NCBI GenBank assembly: GCA_024654165.1
Contig: JANLIP010000067.1
Location: 1 to 7,537, forward strand
Direction of reading: 5' to 3'
Source of the DNA: Candidatus Kaiserbacteria bacterium
Lineage (GTDB): Bacteria; Patescibacteriota; Minisyncoccia; Phycocordibacterales; UBA2100
Length of the DNA stretch: 7,537 bases
The position numbers and the translations under genes were made by a program. Shown piece by piece: positions 1-5,563 of the stretch. Numbering within the stretch: position 1 is the stretch's first letter; each line of letters begins with the position of its first letter. The notes beneath the pieces are model-generated. The model ran no database searches. It was not told where the DNA came from and saw only the letters and a list, made by a program, of their open reading frames with translations.

Positions 1-993
1 GATTTCGCCCTTGCCCTCCGAAGCCTTGGCGGAGGAGGGGATTGAATACGAACCCCCGCTAGATTTCTCCAAAAGCCCCAGTTTCTCGCCCAGGGCGAGC
101 GCTTCGCCCTCTTTTGAGATGCCTTCGTTGTACATAAGATCAAATTCCACAGAGCGGAACGGCGCCGCGACTTTATTTTTCACTATTTTGACGCGATGCC
201 TGCCCCCCATTGTCTCATCGCCTTTTTTGATCTGTGCGATGCGTCGGATGTCTATTCGCACCGAAGTATAGAACTTAAGCGCTTTGCCTCCCGGAGTTGT
301 TTCAGGATTTCCAAACATCACTCCTATCTGCATGCGTATCTGGTTTATGAATATCACCACTGTTTTCGTTTTTGAGACGATTGCAGTCAGTTTGCGAAGA
401 GCCTGCGACATTAGGCGCGCTTGCTTTCCCACGTGCTGTGCTCCCATGTCGCCCTCTATTTCATCTTTGGGCGTGAGCGCTGCCACAGAGTCAATGACTA
501 TGACATCAATCTTCCCGCTTCGCACCAACGACTCCACGATTTCTAATGCCTGCTCTCCCGTGTCCGGCTGGGAAATGAGTAAAGAACCGATATCAACCCC
601 GATCTTTTTTGCGTATTCGGGGTCAACCGCATGTTCCGCATCAATAAATGCGCAAATTCCGCCTTTCTTCTGCGCCTCGGCTATTACGTGCAAAGATAAT
701 GTCGTTTTTCCCGAAGATTCCGGGCCAAAAATCTCAATAATGCGTCCGCGGGGAAGCCCGCCAATTCCAAGCGCCCAATCAATACCTACGGAACCCGTGG
801 AAATCGCATTAACGTCTACCTTGGGCTGATCGCCCAGTTTCATTATGGCCTCGTCGCCGAATTTTGTTTTGATTTCGGATAGTGCGCGCTCAATATCCTT
901 GTCAGGGACCCCTGCTTTTCTGTCGGCAGCATCTGTCTCGCTTCTCAAACCTATTGTTTTTGGAGGCGCCTTTACTTTTTTGTTGAAAGCCAT
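1..993 (-). CDS. recA: RecA recombinase (C-terminus cut by window edge)
   Basis: RecA is the ATP-dependent strand-exchange protein of homologous recombination and the usual coprotease of SOS control. 331 codons are visible with no stop before the edge. Walker [10 protein letters not shown] lies at residues 90-98, the catalytic Glu is E120 in [10 protein letters not shown], and Walker B ([10 protein letters not shown]) is at 164-173. Loop L1 is around 181-188. The L2/MAW region has [20 protein letters not shown] at 217-236. All motifs are shifted by about 24 residues against E. coli RecA, so there is an N-terminal extension rich in Lys and Ala. Two in-frame ATGs, at 999 and 993 (M-T-M-A-F-N), are possible; 993 is chosen because a TATACT box sits 7 nt before it. 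Near residue 319 the chain carries a 9-residue insert, PSSAKASEG, encoded by a palindromic repeat. It is last in a cluster with ftsK. No recognisable SOS box precedes it. Confidence 0.97.
   Translation of the reverse strand, partial: MAFNKKVKAPPKTIGLRSETDAADRKAGVPDKDIERALSEIKTKFGDEAIMKLGDQPKVDVNAISTGSVGIDWALGIGGLPRGRIIEIFGPESSGKTTLSLHVIAEAQKKGGICAFIDAEHAVDPEYAKKIGVDIGSLLISQPDTGEQALEIVESLVRSGKIDVIVIDSVAALTPKDEIEGDMGAQHVGKQARLMSQALRKLTAIVSKTKTVVIFINQIRMQIGVMFGNPETTPGGKALKFYTSVRIDIRRIAQIKKGDETMGGRHRVKIVKNKVAAPFRSVEFDLMYNEGISKEGEALALGEKLGLLEKSSGGSYSIPSSAKASEGKGEI
13..39. repeat. Palindromic repeat copy A, in frame inside recA
   Basis: The 26-bp unit at 14-39 has 6-bp arms CCCTCC / GGAGGG around the core GAAGCCTTGGCGGA. 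A second copy lies at 4001-4026. Read on the recA strand, 13-39 encodes PSSAKASEG (residues 319-327). Typical RecA reads ...WYSYKGEKIGQG here, whereas this one reads SYSI, then the nine residues, then KGEI. The 27-bp block is therefore just the excess and keeps the frame. The insertion is inferred from comparison with the remembered E. coli sequence; the repeat and its symmetry are seen directly. Confidence 0.8.
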
Positions 994-1006
994 AGTCATT
1001 AGTATA
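994..1006 (-). promoter_or_regulatory. Possible -10 box directly before recA start
   Basis: On the minus strand TATACT (1006-1001) is followed by 7 nt and then the ATG at 993, which is the spacing expected if transcription began at the A of the start codon (leaderless mRNA). No convincing -35 lies 16-18 nt upstream; a TTGACT at 1047-1042 is too far away. No Shine-Dalgarno sequence is seen. This would let recA be transcribed apart from ftsK. Confidence 0.4.
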
Positions 1007-1057
1007 CCGTATTTAGTATTTGGTATGGTATTAAGGATAAGAGTCAATTATACAAGG

Positions 1058-1462
1058 CTATTGTACCGGTGCCACGGGAGTAGATGTGGCTGCAGTTGAT
1101 GTGCTGTTAGCGGTTGTTGCAGGCTCATAAATTACCTCCACCGTCCTTTCGCTGGTACGCCCATACTTGTCTCGCGCTCGAAGAAAGATGCGATTATATC
1201 CGTTTGCGAGTAGGTATGGCTCATCAAATGCTCCTTCTTCTGTCACAGATACGGGTTTTCCGTTCATGGAAAGTTCGGAAATCCTCTCGGCCTTACCGCG
1301 TATCGTGATAAATCTCTCATGCGATACAGTCACATCGGAGGAAGTTTGAATAGTCGGGCCAAATAAAATTCCCCTCGCTTCATAGTATGCGTAGAAAATT
1401 ACAATTAGGAAAAATACAACGAGTGCAATTCTTGCAAGGCGATTATCTCGGTAGGGGAGCAT
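1058..1462 (-). CDS. Small membrane-anchored protein with Ig-like beta domain
   Basis: This 134-aa protein has a short basic N-terminus (RDNRLAR), one hydrophobic segment at about residues 10-27 (ARIALVVFFLIVIFYAYY), an extracytoplasmic domain at about 36-113 and a Thr/Ser/Ala/Pro-rich tail at 114-134. The middle domain shows the pattern of small Ig-like or glucodextranase-domain-B-like folds: a strand, G-K-A, MNGKPVSV, an EEGAFDEPYLL turn, NGYNRIFLRARDKYGR, then a final strand. The fold is a family-pattern inference. It probably faces the cell envelope as a single-pass anchored protein; its partner and function are unknown. It lies between ftsK and recA on the same strand, 64 nt before recA. 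Its start codon falls inside a 25-bp inverted repeat, and no Shine-Dalgarno is visible; TAGTGT lies 6 nt upstream. The stop is TAG. Confidence 0.75.
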   Translation of the reverse strand: MLPYRDNRLARIALVVFFLIVIFYAYYEARGILFGPTIQTSSDVTVSHERFITIRGKAERISELSMNGKPVSVTEEGAFDEPYLLANGYNRIFLRARDKYGRTSERTVEVIYEPATTANSTSTAATSTPVAPVQ

Positions 1463-1600
1463 ACCCGCACACTAAAACTGTCGTAATTCCTGCCGCAACG
1501 AATCCAGCGACCACTGGAATCTTTTTGTGAAAGGAAGCAATTCTTCAATGTAGCGATATGAATTCATAAGAGGTAACGACAGTCTTGGTGTGCGGGCATA
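1460..1600. repeat. Imperfect 25-bp inverted repeat pair with 91-nt interior
   Basis: The left arm at 1460-1484 and the right arm at 1576-1600 are complementary at 21 of 25 positions, with uninterrupted blocks CCCGCACAC and ACTGTCGT. All four differences are transitions, three of which become G-U pairs in minus-strand RNA. The heptamer TAGGGGA occurs at 1452-1458 and again at 1599-1605, next to both outer ends, resembling a target-site duplication. The left arm contains the start codon of the small membrane protein. It may be a miniature transposable element or an mRNA structure in the ftsK-recA transcript. Confidence 0.6.
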
Positions 1601-1642
1601 GGGGATTGGAAAGAAAGAGAGTGCATCATACACGGTTTTCAT
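1472..1642 (-). CDS. Possible 56-aa ORF overlapping the end of ftsK
   Basis: An ATG at 1642 opens a 56-codon frame beginning MKTVYDALSFFPIPY. It overlaps the last 17 nt of ftsK in another frame and stops with TAG only 9 nt before the start of the small membrane protein. If translated, it would close the otherwise 163-nt gap and couple the two genes. The C-terminal half (RYIEELLPFTKRF...SLRQELRQF) could form amphipathic helices; no family is recognised. No ribosome binding site is visible, and the frame runs across both arms of the inverted repeat. It may be an open frame by chance. Confidence 0.25.
   Translation of the reverse strand: MKTVYDALSFFPIPYARTPRLSLPLMNSYRYIEELLPFTKRFQWSLDSLRQELRQF
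1557..1568. repeat. Perfect 12-bp palindrome TATGAATTCATA
   Basis: The 12 bases are their own reverse complement. They lie in the interior of the inverted-repeat element, just inside the right arm. This could be a protein-binding site or part of the same element; nothing more can be said. Confidence 0.4.
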
Positions 1643-3875
1643 CGTCGCTTGTTTCCGCAACGTTCTCGGGTATTTGCGCGAGTTCGTCTGCATTTCCGGC
1701 GCCGATGATTTCGCGGGGTTTTGCACCGTCGCCTGGGCCTATAACCCCTCGCTCTTCAAGCAGGTCTATAAGGCGCGCGGCTCGCGCGTAGCCGACCCGG
1801 AGCTTTCTTTGCAGGTATGAAGTTGATGCCTTGCCGGCTTCCAAGACAGCCTGCTTCGCTTCCTGGTATAAATCGTCATCATCGCCAGCTTCATCGGCAA
1901 TAGTTGAGGAGAAAAGAATATCCGTCGCCTTTGTATCGGTAAAATCTATTTCACTCGGCAGTTGCCCCTCGCCAAATCTAGCGACGTAGGCTACGACTTT
2001 CTTGACCTCCGATTCCGAAATAAACGGCGCTTGTATTCTGCGCGGTTTAGACATCTCTCCGGAAAGGAAGAGCATGTCTCCCGCGCCGAGCAATTTTTCC
2101 GCTCCTCCCATGTCTAGAATTGTGCGCGAATCTACCTGTGAAGCCACTTGGAGCGCTACTCGCGCCGGAATGTTTGCCTTAATTAGCCCGGTTATTACTT
2201 TTACAGACGGGCGCTGTGTTGAGAGAATAAGATGGATTCCAACGGCACGGCTCATTTGCGCGAGCCGGACTATTCCGCTCTCCAATTCGCGCGGATACAA
2301 GGACATCATGTCAGCAAGCTCGTCAATAATGACGACGATATAAGGCATCGCTTCGGGCAAGGGCTCCTCGCTTTCGCTCGTGCGTTTTTTCTCCAAAGCA
2401 ACAACAACTACGTTTTCATGGTACGAAGCGATATCGCGCACGGCTTCTGCTTCCAGAATGTTGTATCTGCGCTCCATTTCTTTCGCGAGCCACTTGATAG
2501 CGAGGATTGCCTTCTTTGCATCAGTAATTACCGGTGTGAGAAGGTGGGGAATGGAGTTGTACAAGGTCAGCTCAACGCGTTTTGGATCAATCATAATAAA
2601 TCTCAAGCGTTCCGGCCCGCATCTGTATAGAAGCGAAACAACCAAATCATGAATGGCAACAGATTTGCCGGCTCCCGTTGTACCGGCTACTAATATATGC
2701 GGCATGCGCGCGAGGTCGGCAAAGTGCGGGGTGCCTGTGATGGATCTGCCCAATGCGACCAGCAGAGGCTTGTCTGATTGAGTGAACATCGTATCGGACA
2801 AAAGGGGAGCAAGACCAAGTGTCGTCCGTGAAATGTTCGGTACCTCAATACCAACCAATGATTTACCAGGTATAGGCGCCTCCATGCGTATTGGTGATGC
2901 CGCTAACGCAAGCTCTAGATTGCTCTGTAGAGCCACTATTTTTGATAGCCTGACCCCTTCTGCCGGCTTCATTGCGTAGCGCGTGACAGTGGGTCCTATA
3001 GACACCTCGTCCATTTCAACCTGAATCCCGAAATTTTGCAGAGTTCGCTTTATTATATTCATGTTTGCCTTCACATCGCCGACCTCTGGCTTGCCTTTAT
3101 TTTTGCTCAATATTGAAATTGGGGGAGGGATATAAGCGTTGCCGGTAGCGGTTATTATTGGGAACCCGTCACCCATAGAATCATTTTTCTGCCACAGCTT
3201 GCTTATTACCGAAGGGTTATCAGCGGCCTTTTCCTTGTTTGGCGATTCCTTATCATCTTGTTCCGCTGTGCCGGCATCCTCTGCGGGCAGTCCCGTCACT
3301 TGTATATCGGCCAGACTTGTTTCCTGCGGGGAATCCTCCTCGCCCTCCTTGTTGTTCAGGCGCTCGCGAATAGATGCAAAAACGGCTCCGAGATGAATGT
3401 CAAACGCCACTATCAGGGATGCAATAGTAAATGCGATAAGAAATATTATAGTCGCCGTTGTATCCACCGTCGCGACGATTGGTTTTGAAATAGCGGCGCC
3501 CAAGATGCCCCCGTCTCCCGGGAAGCCTATGTTGATCATGCCGAGTCCGGACAGAAGGAAGACAAGCATGCTGACCATCTGTACTATTCCAAAATGCCTC
3601 TCAAACGACTGAAATATCAATATCGCGAGGAGAATCAATGATACTGGGAGCAGGAAATAACCGATGCCCAACAGCATCGAGAGATATGTATAAATGATGC
3701 CTCCTGCCATGCCCCCGACCTGGAATTTTGACAATATTAAAAAGATTGCCACTGCGATAAGAAATATCGCAGACACGCCTCGCAATGCCTCCGAGCTCAC
3801 GCGCCTTTCCTGGACAGTATCCTTTTTCTCATCATCTTTGTTTTTATTTTTTCCGCCTCTGTTTTTCTTGCTCAT
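1626..3875 (-). CDS. ftsK: DNA translocase FtsK/SpoIIIE
   Basis: FtsK is a septum-anchored, ATP-driven double-stranded DNA pump that clears the chromosome terminus from the closing septum and, in most bacteria, activates Xer recombination at dif. The 749-aa protein has a Lys/Asp-rich N-terminus, about four membrane helices at roughly 34-50, 57-88, 98-116 and 138-160, and a short acidic linker at about 172-230. The alpha/beta motor domain follows, with Walker A AGTTGAGKS (397-405), Walker B YIVVIIDELADMM (512-524) and STQRPSV (552-558). The gamma winged helix at about 665-723 carries QRKLRVGYARAARLIDLLEERG. The linker is far shorter than in E. coli FtsK (about 1330 aa), so it is of the compact SpoIIIE/SftA size. 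The start at 3875 gives MSKKNRGGKN; no good Shine-Dalgarno lies at normal distance. It is first in the cluster with recA and diverges from the gene at 4136. Confidence 0.97.
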   Translation of the reverse strand: MSKKNRGGKNKNKDDEKKDTVQERRVSSEALRGVSAIFLIAVAIFLILSKFQVGGMAGGIIYTYLSMLLGIGYFLLPVSLILLAILIFQSFERHFGIVQMVSMLVFLLSGLGMINIGFPGDGGILGAAISKPIVATVDTTATIIFLIAFTIASLIVAFDIHLGAVFASIRERLNNKEGEEDSPQETSLADIQVTGLPAEDAGTAEQDDKESPNKEKAADNPSVISKLWQKNDSMGDGFPIITATGNAYIPPPISILSKNKGKPEVGDVKANMNIIKRTLQNFGIQVEMDEVSIGPTVTRYAMKPAEGVRLSKIVALQSNLELALAASPIRMEAPIPGKSLVGIEVPNISRTTLGLAPLLSDTMFTQSDKPLLVALGRSITGTPHFADLARMPHILVAGTTGAGKSVAIHDLVVSLLYRCGPERLRFIMIDPKRVELTLYNSIPHLLTPVITDAKKAILAIKWLAKEMERRYNILEAEAVRDIASYHENVVVVALEKKRTSESEEPLPEAMPYIVVIIDELADMMSLYPRELESGIVRLAQMSRAVGIHLILSTQRPSVKVITGLIKANIPARVALQVASQVDSRTILDMGGAEKLLGAGDMLFLSGEMSKPRRIQAPFISESEVKKVVAYVARFGEGQLPSEIDFTDTKATDILFSSTIADEAGDDDDLYQEAKQAVLEAGKASTSYLQRKLRVGYARAARLIDLLEERGVIGPGDGAKPREIIGAGNADELAQIPENVAETSDDENRV

Positions 3876-3881
3876 TGCAAC

Positions 3882-3887
3882 ATTGTA
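3882..3887 (-). promoter_or_regulatory. Possible -10 box 6 nt before ftsK start
   Basis: TACAAT (one mismatch to TATAAT) on the minus strand ends 6 nt before the ftsK ATG, consistent with a leaderless transcript. A purine run AAGGAG at 3904-3899 lies 23 nt before the ATG, too far for a normal Shine-Dalgarno. No clear -35 is seen at 17 nt. Confidence 0.4.
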
Positions 3888-3957
3888 CCTGATTTCTTCT
3901 CCTTAGCCGAATACTCAAGAACTATTTTGCAGACGATTCAATGGCATCAGTCCGGTA

Positions 3958-3981
3958 GCTGTGCGCCACAGCGTGTTCACG
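3958..3981. repeat. Two adjacent short inverted repeats in ftsK upstream region
   Basis: GCTGTG-CGC-CACAGC (3958-3972) is a perfect 6-bp stem with a 3-nt loop, and CGTG-TT-CACG (3972-3981) abuts it. Neither is followed by a T run, so they do not look like terminators. They may be operator sites for the divergent promoters or RNA hairpins. Confidence 0.4.
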
Positions 3982-3999
3982 AGAGCAAGGGCTAGGAGA

Positions 4000-4027
4000 A
4001 CCCTGCGAAGCCTTGGCGGAGCAGGGT
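4000..4027. repeat. Palindromic repeat copy B, intergenic
   Basis: ACCCTGC and GCAGGGT form a perfect 7-bp stem around the 14-base core GAAGCCTTGGCGGA, which is identical to the core of the copy inside recA. Over the 26 shared bases (4001-4026 against 14-39) 24 match. The two differences are C to G in the left arm and G to C at its pairing partner, so pairing is preserved. It lies between ftsK and the divergent gene at 4136. Confidence 0.8.
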
Positions 4028-4063
4028 AAGGGTCTCATGGAATCTTGCCTGCCGTTTTGACCA

Positions 4064-4091
4064 TTGCGTATGAATATCCCCGATATATAAT
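4064..4091 (+). promoter_or_regulatory. Putative promoter for the gene at 4136
   Basis: A perfect TATAAT (4086-4091) lies 45 nt before the ATG. A weak -35, TTGCGT (4064-4069), is 16 nt upstream; a better-looking TTGACC at 4057-4062 is too far at 23 nt. The predicted start of transcription near 4098 falls inside the first inverted repeat. A second -10-like hexamer, TCTAAT (4123-4128), sits 7 nt before the ATG and could give a leaderless message. Confidence 0.5.
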
Positions 4092-4092
4092 A

Positions 4093-4134
4093 TGTCTGCT
4101 AATTACAGACACCTTTAGGACGTCTAATAGACAC
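4093..4134. promoter_or_regulatory. Two GTCT...AGACAC inverted repeats, operator-like
   Basis: The first site is TGTCTG (4093-4098), 7 bases, CAGACA (4106-4111). The second is GTCT (4122-4125), AAT, AGAC (4129-4132). Both contain TAAT or AAT in the middle and both right arms read AGACAC. The first covers the predicted start of transcription and the second abuts the start codon. The downstream gene encodes a winged-helix protein, so autoregulation is a reasonable inference. Confidence 0.45.
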
Positions 4135-4135
4135 T

Positions 4136-4933
4136 ATGTACGAACTGAAAGACACAAAAGACGCCGACCAATTCTCCCGCTCGCTAGATGGGCATGTTGT
4201 GCGCACCAATCCTTTCGGTCGTAATGCTTCTGGGGATAAAGCGTATCGCAGGGCAGAACGATTAGTTGCAGGACTGCACTTACTCACTAGCCACGTTTCC
4301 CCTGAAGAACCAGTACGCCAGATCGTTCGAAAGAAATCAGTACAGCTACTATCAAATATACTGGATTTACGAGATGAGATGCGCGGAGCAAGCTCTGTGA
4401 AAACCAGAACGGTGCAAGCCTCAATTAGGGAATTAATCTCTCTAGTGCGCGTTCTGACAATTTCTGGCTTCATTTCCTTTCAGAACGCGGATGTAGTCAT
4501 TGAGTCACTGGATGAGTTGGGTAACTTCTTGCATGCTTCAAGGCGGTCTTCGCTTTCGGAGGATATAGTTCTCTCACGAGAGGATCTCCTGGGGGTGCAA
4601 CCAGTAATTCAGAAGAAGAAAGCAATGACCGTTACACGTACAATTGGAATTCTGTCGGACAAAGAGCTAGAAGCAGGAACTATATCGGACATAAAAGACA
4701 ACACGAACGACGGGGCCTCTAAAGACAATAGGACAGATACTGTAACTGCGCGCGGGCAAAACATACTTGAGGTTCTCGGATCCGGGGGAGAGATGGGCAT
4801 AAAGGATGTGTGCGCCCATTTTCCGGAATATAGCGAGAAAATGGTGCAAAGGGAGCTTGCGTCTCTTGTATCGGCCAAAAAGGTCAAAAAGACTGGCCTG
4901 AAAAGGTGGAGCCGATACTCACTTGTACAATAA
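4136..4933 (+). CDS. Helical protein with C-terminal winged-helix domain, unknown function
   Basis: This 265-aa protein falls in three parts. Residues 1-135 are mostly helical, with KAYRRAERLVAGLHLLTSHV (35-54), a Lys/Arg-rich IVRKKSVQLLSNILDLRDEM (63-82) and SIRELISLVRVLTISGFISF (96-115), suggesting a helical bundle. Residues 136-203 are a polar, probably flexible linker. Residues 206-264 (RGQNILEVLGSGGEMGIKDV... to KRWSRYSLV) fit a DeoR-like winged helix: helix 1, an IKDVCAHFPEYSEKMVQRELASLV helix-turn-helix, and a KKVKKTG...WSRYSL wing. It is most likely a DNA-binding regulator or chromosome-associated protein; the target is unknown. I recall similar architecture in CPR genomes but cannot confirm a family name. 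It diverges from ftsK and is followed by a small-RNA candidate whose -35 overlaps its last codons. AGGA lies 15 nt before the ATG, too far for a standard ribosome binding site. Confidence 0.85.
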   Translation: MYELKDTKDADQFSRSLDGHVVRTNPFGRNASGDKAYRRAERLVAGLHLLTSHVSPEEPVRQIVRKKSVQLLSNILDLRDEMRGASSVKTRTVQASIRELISLVRVLTISGFISFQNADVVIESLDELGNFLHASRRSSLSEDIVLSREDLLGVQPVIQKKKAMTVTRTIGILSDKELEAGTISDIKDNTNDGASKDNRTDTVTARGQNILEVLGSGGEMGIKDVCAHFPEYSEKMVQRELASLVSAKKVKKTGLKRWSRYSLVQ

Positions 4934-4951
4934 GGGTATCTGTGTTATAAT
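4923..4951 (+). promoter_or_regulatory. Strong extended -10 promoter for the ncRNA candidate
   Basis: TTGTAC (4923-4928), a 17-nt spacer, then TATAAT (4946-4951) preceded by TGT, which makes a perfect extended -10 (TGnTATAAT). The -35 lies in the last codons of the preceding gene. Predicted start of transcription is 4958-4959. Confidence 0.65.
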
Positions 4952-4957
4952 TGCACT

Positions 4958-5090
4958 TACAAACAGTTGTAGGCCGGTTATAGGGATTCGCCCGACCCCT
5001 CTATATATAGGTTGACTCCAAGATGACCATAGAGTATCCTTGCCTTATAACTCATTGAATAAAGAGAGCCCGAATGGGCGCTTTTTCTTC
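4958..5090 (+). ncRNA. Candidate small structured RNA, about 130 nt
   Basis: The stretch lies between a good promoter and an intrinsic terminator and has no sizeable ORF. Hairpins follow in order: TACAA-acag-TTGTA (4958-4971), exactly at the predicted 5' end; a GGT/GGG arm with CCC/ACC (4976-4997); CTCTAT with ATAGAG (4999-5034), containing inner GGTT/GACC; and the terminator stem. I see no signature of SRP RNA (no GGAAGCAG-type loop), tmRNA, RNase P or tRNA. It may be a regulatory RNA, or the 5' leader of a longer message reaching the surface-protein gene if termination is incomplete. Family unknown. Confidence 0.5.
5065..5090 (+). terminator. Intrinsic terminator
   Basis: AG-a-GCCC, loop GAAT, GGGC-g-CT, followed by TTTTTCTTC. 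The stem is six pairs with one internal mismatch and the T tract starts at 5082. A flanking inverted repeat ATAACTCA (5047-5054) / TGAGTTAT (5094-5101) encloses it and could compete with or extend the structure. Confidence 0.65.
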
Positions 5091-5101
5091 TAGTGAGTTA
5101 T

Positions 5102-5148
5102 CCCCAAGGTGGGGTACGCTAGACTAAGGCATTGATTTGCTCCTAGTA
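5102..5148. other. Spacer with one short G/C hairpin
   Basis: CCCC-aaggt-GGGG (5102-5114) is a 4-bp stem without a T tract. Nothing else is recognisable before the TATAAT at 5149. Confidence 0.3.
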
Positions 5149-5220
5149 TATAATTGCTGGGACACCGCTCAATGCGAGAGGCGTCTAAGCAGATATGTCG
5201 CGAAGGAGCGCGATCTCTGC
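5149..5220 (+). ncRNA. TATAAT followed at once by two tandem hairpins; possible RNA start
   Basis: TATAAT is at 5149-5154; six bases later 5161 begins a stem, GACACCGCTC, loop AATGC, GAGAGGCGTC (5161-5185), eight of ten positions paired. The second hairpin, at 5189-5220, has CGCG/CGCG inside GAT/ATC and GCA/TGC arms. A structured RNA starting near 5161 would fit, but no good -35 is seen and the 3' end is unclear (a weak A/T hairpin lies at 5514-5540). No family is recognised. Confidence 0.35.
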
Positions 5221-5339
5221 GGTTCGTTGACAATTTTTATAGTGCAACAAACAGCGCTTATCTTATATTGGGCAGATTGTTCTGTTCATGTAAGTAAACG
5301 ATGGATGAAACGTCAATACTATTGGGTTCATGATAAATT

Positions 5340-5390
5340 CATTGCATACGTGTGAATATGCGTGCGCAATGTACAGAAAAAGCAGTACAT
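5340..5390. repeat. Two overlapping inverted repeats, each with a 10-base spacer
   Basis: The first pairs CATTGCATACG (5340-5350) with CGTGCGCAATG (5361-5371), 9 of 11 matching. The second pairs ATGTAC (5369-5374) with GTACAT (5385-5390), perfect. Half-sites of the first are 21 bp apart centre to centre, two helical turns, as expected for a dimeric DNA-binding protein. RNA hairpins are equally possible. Confidence 0.45.
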
Positions 5391-5436
5391 CGTCCGGTAA
5401 AGATTGCACGGCAGAAATTCCGAATCACTTCTTGGT

Positions 5437-5489
5437 GCTAACCCCGCTGTCATCCCGCGCGTGCAAATGCGCGAGTGGCAGGGGCTAGC
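5437..5489. repeat. Long imperfect hairpin, 53 nt
   Basis: GCTA/TAGC, CCCC/GGGG, then TGTCAT against GTGGCA (two G-U pairs), then CGCGC/GCGCG around an 8-nt loop. Small bulges interrupt it. No T tract follows immediately, although the next bases are AAAATTATT. It could be part of a structured RNA or a REP-like palindrome. Confidence 0.45.
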
Positions 5490-5513
5490 AAAATTATTAA
5501 CGAGCAGGCCGTA

Positions 5514-5540
5514 CGAAATAAAAATGATATTTTTCTTTCG
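5514..5540. terminator. A/T-rich hairpin, possible weak or bidirectional terminator
   Basis: CGAAA-t-AAAAAT, loop GAT, ATTTTT-c-TTTCG: eleven pairs and one mismatch. The stem holds the A and T runs instead of having G/C pairs followed by Ts, so termination would be inefficient in a standard model. Confidence 0.3.
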
Positions 5541-5563
5541 GCGCGAAATGCCCGTTGATACAG

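Noticed and set aside
284..829. 181-codon open frame on the plus strand
   Set aside because: It is antisense to recA, whose motifs are unambiguous; the frame arises from recA codon use.
3875..3883. Mini-ORF ATG TTG CAA TGA overlapping the ftsK start by ATGA
   Set aside because: It is three codons long, its ATG overlaps the TACAAT box and it has no ribosome binding site; most likely incidental.
4093..4111. LexA-type SOS box (CTG...CAG)
   Set aside because: The gap between CTG and CAG is 7 bases, not the 10 of the enterobacterial box, and no similar site is found upstream of recA.
5137..5355. 72-codon open frame starting with TTG in the intergenic region
   Set aside because: It starts with TTG, has no ribosome binding site, is rich in Trp, Cys and Tyr without a recognisable pattern, and lies over the TATAAT box and both tandem hairpins. 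A chance frame is more likely.
5340..5371. dif site for Xer recombination near ftsK
   Set aside because: The spacer is 10 bases instead of about 6 and the arms do not resemble known XerC/XerD half-sites.
5437..5489. Integron attC site, because of the long imperfect palindrome beginning GCTAACCCC
   Set aside because: The right end reads GGCTAGCAAAATT and lacks the GTTRRRY core, and no integrase or cassette genes are present.
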